Source: Gammaproteobacteria bacterium
GTDB taxonomy: Bacteria > Pseudomonadota > Gammaproteobacteria > SZUA-229
Direction: 5' to 3'
NCBI GenBank assembly: GCA_011051475.1
Contig: DRLE01000230.1
Coordinates: 1 to 10,752 of the forward strand
Length of the DNA: 10,752 nt
The notes below the pieces were generated by a model. It did not search any database and was not told where the DNA came from. It saw nothing but the letters and a program-made list of their open reading frames with translations. Shown piece after piece: positions 7,547 through 10,752 of this stretch (its first letter is position 1; each line of letters begins with the position of its first letter). The translations under genes and the position numbers were made by a program.

Positions 7547-7623
7547 CGCAAATAACGCAAAATGCGCAAAGAAAAGCGAAATACTATGGTTTGTTTTTAT
7601 TCGCGTGTTTTGCGTTATTTGCG
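7547..7623. repeat. 16-bp perfect inverted repeat (CGCAAATAACGCAAAA)
   Basis: CGCAAATAACGCAAAA (7547-7562) is repeated in exact reverse complement at 7608-7623. A 45-base AT-rich spacer separates them, and looser similarity continues inward (TGCGCAAAG against CACGCGAATA). Each arm is itself built from two CGCAAA-like units. The whole could fold into a hairpin upstream of spmAB. Confidence 0.8.
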
Positions 7624-7654
7624 CCCTGGCGCTTTTAAGGAAATCGCTGATTAA

Positions 7655-7859
7655 TGTCATTTTGAGCGGAACGAAGTGGAGTCGATATGTCCATGGATGG
7701 ACGGTATTAGGGTAACGCAGGAGCAGTTACCGAAAAATCTTATACTCCGTAAGCAGCTGATTGCACGGTGGCAAAAGATCCTTCGGCAATTGCTCCTGCA
7801 TTGCCCTGAAGTTACATCCATGTAACGATCGGCTTCGCTACGCTGCGCTCAGGATGACA
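7655..7859. repeat. 205-bp symmetric palindromic element with nested covarying hairpins
   Basis: The ends TGTCATTTTGAGCG (7655-7668) and CGCTCAGGATGACA (7846-7859) are imperfect inverted copies, and the symmetry axis falls in CAGCTG at 7754-7759. Each half contains two local hairpins at mirror positions: GTCCAT-GG-ATGGAC (7689-7702) against GTTACAT-CC-ATGTAAC (7811-7826), and GGTAAC/GTTACC (7711-7731) against GGCAAT/ATTGCC (7785-7805). The loop of the second pair, GCAGGAGCA, is identical in both halves when read in the matching orientation. The TGTCATTCTGAGCG-type ends are a widespread intergenic repeat theme (recalled, not searched). It has no coding capacity. Confidence 0.8.
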
Positions 7860-7868
7860 AAATCACTA

Positions 7869-9893
7869 TTAGTCAGACGTTCCTAAGTTTTTAACTTCAA
7901 TCGCGCCGCTGAAATGTATCTGGTCCTTGTCTTTCAGATCCAGCACCCACTGGTAAAACGCCAGTTCGTTCTCCAGTGACTGCATAATGGTTTCGGCCTG
8001 GCGGAAGCCGTGCTGTTCGCCGGGGTAGTACTGCGCGGCTACAGGCAGGCCCTTGTCGGCCAGTACCCTGAACATGGCCTCGGCCTGTTCCTTTGGCACC
8101 ACTTTGTCTTCCAGCCCCTGGAAGAAGATAACCGGGCAGTTGAGCTGGTCGCTGTGATTGATGGGTGAGCGTTGTTCATAGAGGGTTTTCTGCTCGGGCC
8201 AGGGGCCGACCAGACGGTCGAGATAGCGCGCCTCGAACTTGTGGGTGTCGGTGGCCAGGGTACACAGGTCGGAAATGCCGTAGTAACTGGCGCCGGCGGA
8301 AAACACCTGCTCGAAGGTCAGTGCCGCCAGCACGGTAAAGCCGCCGGCGCTGCTGCCGCGGATAATCAGGCGTTCTTTGTCGGCCAGACCCTGTTCCACG
8401 GCATGCAGGGCGGCGTCGCAGCAGTCCTGCACATCCAGTACGCCCCATTTGCCCTGCAGGCGCTCGCGGTACTCGCGGCCATAACCGGTACTGCCGCTGT
8501 AGTTGACATCGAGCAGGGCAAAGCCGCGCGAGGTCCAGAACAGCTTGCGCGGGTCCAGTGCCAGGCTGCTCTGCCCGGTCGGGCCACCGTGGCAGATTAC
8601 GATCAGTGGCGGTGCCTGGTTTGTGTCCGGTCTGTGCTCGGGGTGGGTTGGTGGATAATAGTTGGCATATACCGTTTGCCCGTGGCGGTTATTGAAGCAG
8701 ACCGGCTCTGCGCGGGCGTAGTACTCATCCGCGACCGGCAGCTTTGAGGGTGACTGAACAATATGACCGTCCAGGTTTTGACGGGCTGTTTGCCCAGCTG
8801 CTTGACCGGTCGGTGTTTGCGCTTTGCCGGGCGGCTGCAGGCGGGCGTCAACAAGCTGGGGGAAACAGTCCGGCGCGGCGCCGATAAAGCACAGCCGACC
8901 GTCCCGGGCGCAGATACCGTCGAAGCTCTGCCAGCGGTTGCCGACAGGCCGGGGTTCGCGGTTTTCCGCTGTCTGGCGCAGGTCCAGCGTGGCGAGAATA
9001 TTGCGGCCGCTGTCCTGGTAGCTGCAGACGAGGGTGTGTTGATCGAGAAAGGCAAAGGTCGATTGTGCAAATACCCATTGCGGCAGGCCGAACTCCTTTT
9101 CGCCCGAGGTCAGTTTTTCATTCGACGCGCCGGTCTCGACATGGCAACGGTAAATGTGCCACCAGCCATCGTCATCTGAAACATAGTAGAGCCATCCGTC
9201 GGGCGACCACTGTGGCTGGAAGGTCGAAATGCCATCGCCACCGGCAATAGTGACGGGAGAAGACAGTTCGCCGCTGGCGCTGATCTCGGCCAGCCACAGG
9301 CGGTTGCTGTCCCAGGGCATGTTCGGATGGTTCCAGCTTTGCCAGCAAAGCCAGCGACTGTCCGGGCTGATCCTCGGGCTGGCATAGAAATCCTCGCCCT
9401 GCTGCAGGCTTGTAATCTCGCCGCTGTCGATATCGATGCTGACCAGGGTGTTGATCACTTTCTGCTCATGGTGTTCTTCGCACACCGCTATCAGGCGCTG
9501 GTTTTTGTCATCAGAAATGAAGTCGGCAAAACGCCGGTGTGCAGCGGTGGTAAGGCGCTCGATATTCCCCTCGAATACGCGATAGATGTCCTGATCGGCG
9601 TCGTTGACAAAATAAACCGTATCGCGCCCGGCCTTTGCGGCCACATAATAGGCGCCACCGCCGTATTCGTGTACGCGAGAGCGCGCACTGTAGGGGGGCG
9701 GCAGGAGATCGATTCTATCCTTGCCTGTTACCTGAACGATCACGCAGCGGCCGTTTTCCTGCGGCCGGCGTTCGATATAGTAGAGCGCATTGGCGCTCAG
9801 GCGGGGTTCATCCAGCGACAGGCTGTCACTGACAATAAGGGCCGGGGTAATGGCCGAATCCCAGTTACCGTAAAGACAGGTGTTTTTGTTCAC
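7869..9893 (-). CDS. S9 family (prolyl oligopeptidase-type) serine peptidase
   Basis: This 674-residue protein has the two-part architecture of S9 peptidases. An N-terminal region of WD/PD40-like blade repeats spans about 30-390 (for example ASPRISPDSRWLCW near 171 and QPQWSPDGWLYYVSDDDGWW near 226). An alpha/beta-hydrolase domain spans about 405-655. The catalytic triad is readable: Ser515 in GSSAGG, Asp596 in GLEDKVVP and His628 in GEQHGF. HGGP at 435-438 supplies the oxyanion region. Members cleave short peptides or remove N-terminal residues; no signal peptide is seen, so the enzyme is probably cytoplasmic. A low-complexity Gln/Ala/Thr-rich stretch (about 366-382) links the domains. The start is GTG (9893-9891) with only a weak GGA upstream; no other in-frame start is compatible with the conserved YGNWDSAITPALI N-terminus. 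The gene is divergent from the Cache sensor gene and unrelated in function to the TRAP cluster. Confidence 0.9.
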   Translation of the reverse strand: MNKNTCLYGNWDSAITPALIVSDSLSLDEPRLSANALYYIERRPQENGRCVIVQVTGKDRIDLLPPPYSARSRVHEYGGGAYYVAAKAGRDTVYFVNDADQDIYRVFEGNIERLTTAAHRRFADFISDDKNQRLIAVCEEHHEQKVINTLVSIDIDSGEITSLQQGEDFYASPRISPDSRWLCWQSWNHPNMPWDSNRLWLAEISASGELSSPVTIAGGDGISTFQPQWSPDGWLYYVSDDDGWWHIYRCHVETGASNEKLTSGEKEFGLPQWVFAQSTFAFLDQHTLVCSYQDSGRNILATLDLRQTAENREPRPVGNRWQSFDGICARDGRLCFIGAAPDCFPQLVDARLQPPGKAQTPTGQAAGQTARQNLDGHIVQSPSKLPVADEYYARAEPVCFNNRHGQTVYANYYPPTHPEHRPDTNQAPPLIVICHGGPTGQSSLALDPRKLFWTSRGFALLDVNYSGSTGYGREYRERLQGKWGVLDVQDCCDAALHAVEQGLADKERLIIRGSSAGGFTVLAALTFEQVFSAGASYYGISDLCTLATDTHKFEARYLDRLVGPWPEQKTLYEQRSPINHSDQLNCPVIFFQGLEDKVVPKEQAEAMFRVLADKGLPVAAQYYPGEQHGFRQAETIMQSLENELAFYQWVLDLKDKDQIHFSGAIEVKNLGTSD

Positions 9894-10007
9894 AGTATTT
9901 TATCCAGACGGGTAAAATGTTCACAATAGCATATAATTAAAGAGGTTCAGGCGCGAAAAAGCTTATACTTTGCACCCCCTTCATAAAACAGTCAAAAGGT
10001 AGCTGCT
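9894..10007. promoter_or_regulatory. Divergent intergenic region with possible plus-strand -10 box
   Basis: This 114-bp AT-rich gap separates two divergent genes and should hold promoters for both. On the plus strand TATACT (9964-9969) matches a -10 box and lies 38 bases before the GTG start, but no good -35 sequence lies 16-18 bases upstream. On the minus strand AT-rich stretches such as TTATATG occur without a clear -35 partner. The call rests mostly on gene arrangement. Confidence 0.35.
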
Positions 10008-10752
10008 GTGTTATTGGAAATTGCAGGATTACTGGTTGTAAGCGGTATCCTGCTGTTAATTATCGGTATTTTTATTGCACGGCGATATACCCTGCGTGCC
10101 AAGCTGGTGACGGCCTTTCTGGTCATTGTAACCACCTCGCTGGCCGTGCTTGCCGTGCTCGATGCCTACAGCATGAGCAACAGCCTGCGCGAAAGCGCCA
10201 ACAAGAGCCTGATTTCCGCCGCCCGCCATTATGCCGATCGCGTAGACCGTTTCAACGAGCAGAATGCGCGCTATCTGAAAACCGAGGCCGCGCTGCCTGC
10301 GATTAACGAATTTCTGGTGCGCAAGGCCGAACCGCCTTTTAACCGCCAGGCACTGCTTGAAATACTGCGCGCCCTGGCGTCCCGCCAGCAGGACGTTATT
10401 CTTTCCTATGCCATCCTCGACAAACATGGCGTCAATATTCTTGATACCGTGCAGGATAATATCGGCATTGATGAAAGCGCGCACCCCTATTTTTACCGTC
10501 TGCGCGAACAGAACCACCCCCTGGGTTATCGCTCCCCGGTTATTTTCGAGCTGGGTCGCCCGGTTATTATTTTCAGCAGCGCCATTAACGATCTTTCCGG
10601 CAAGCTTATTGGTGTGCTGCGGGCGAAGTATGATGCCGATATTCTGGCTACGCTGTTTGACAAGACCAAGGGCATGGTCGGGCGCGGCTCCTTTGCCCTG
10701 CTGCTCGATGAAAACCAGCTGCGTCTGCTGCATGGACGCCGCAGCGATCTGC
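10008..10752 (+). CDS. Membrane sensor protein with periplasmic Cache domain, 5' part (3' end outside window)
   Basis: The frame is open from the GTG at 10008 to the window end, giving 248 codons. AAAAGG (9994-9999) precedes the GTG at 8-base spacing, and no ATG occurs until codon 56, past the membrane segments, so GTG is the best start. Residues 5-24 and 33-51 are membrane helices separated by RRYTLRAK. The following region has a double-Cache pattern: SYAILDKHGVNILDT, then HPYFYRLREQ, then YRSPVIFELGRPVIIFSSAI, then GKLIGVLRAKYDADIL. Cache domains bind small ligands outside the membrane and control histidine kinases, diguanylate or adenylate cyclases, or chemoreceptors. The output domain lies beyond the window, so the type of signal protein cannot be told. 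A long open frame on the opposite strand here (10733-10056) is a shadow. Confidence 0.8.
   Translation, partial: MLLEIAGLLVVSGILLLIIGIFIARRYTLRAKLVTAFLVIVTTSLAVLAVLDAYSMSNSLRESANKSLISAARHYADRVDRFNEQNARYLKTEAALPAINEFLVRKAEPPFNRQALLEILRALASRQQDVILSYAILDKHGVNILDTVQDNIGIDESAHPYFYRLREQNHPLGYRSPVIFELGRPVIIFSSAINDLSGKLIGVLRAKYDADILATLFDKTKGMVGRGSFALLLDENQLRLLHGRRSDL

Larger units (their letters stand above)
7503..7868. other. 366-bp repeat-filled intergenic region
   Basis: No gene is visible here. From spmAB outward it holds a short CACAGAGG-type repeat remnant (7512-7528), an inverted repeat around 7547-7623, and a large symmetric palindromic element (7655-7859) that ends 9 bases before the S9 peptidase stop codon. 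The spmAB promoter must lie in this region if the gene has its own, but no convincing sigma-70 boxes were found. Most of the DNA is accounted for by repeat structure. Confidence 0.7.

Noticed and set aside
7655..7859. tRNA or other classical structured RNA gene
   Set aside because: The hairpins do not form a cloverleaf and there is no T-loop sequence. The overall symmetry points to an inverted-repeat element.
10056..10733. 225-residue open frame on the minus strand
   Set aside because: The opposite strand encodes two membrane helices and a recognisable Cache domain with a ribosome binding site. The minus-strand product has no recognisable family features and lies wholly inside that gene.

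Overview
This window reads as chromosomal DNA of a Gammaproteobacterium, probably environmental. The clue is protein character: an E. coli-like FadD, a DUF924 protein, a split DctQ/DctM TRAP transporter and an SpmA-SpmB fusion. GC is moderate to high with AT-rich intergenic gaps. This placement is inference. There are no rRNA or tRNA genes, transposases, phage genes or CRISPR arrays.

Layout: (1) the 3' end of a DUF924 gene on the plus strand (1-419) converges on (2) a five-gene minus-strand cluster at 6108-499: tatT (TPR lipoprotein), dctP (periplasmic binding protein), dctQ and dctM (permease subunits), then fadD (acyl-CoA ligase). tatT/dctP and dctQ/dctM overlap. dctP and dctQ are separated by 203 bp packed with inverted repeats. 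(3) A fused SpmA-SpmB membrane protein (7502-6276, minus) and (4) an S9 prolyl-oligopeptidase-type serine peptidase (9893-7869, minus) follow upstream. (5) A divergent plus-strand gene starts with GTG at 10008 and runs off the window; it encodes a membrane sensor with a Cache domain.

The central system is a TRAP transporter of the TPR-protein-associated type (TPAT), the class described in Treponema pallidum. TatT is predicted to be lipid-anchored and to partner the binding protein, which hands ligand to the DctQM permease. The binding protein carries Trp where ordinary DctP proteins appear to have the carboxylate-binding Arg, and fadD lies directly downstream on the same strand. Together these suggest uptake of a hydrophobic substrate such as a fatty acid, followed by CoA activation. 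This is a hypothesis, not a demonstrated function.

The intergenic DNA is unusually structured. It holds opposed AGTGAAT heptamer arrays around three hairpins between dctP and dctQ, a 30-bp inverted repeat (29/30) upstream of tatT, a second inverted repeat upstream of spmAB, and a 205-bp symmetric palindromic element just past the S9 peptidase stop. That last element contains hairpins with compensatory base changes and an invariant loop.
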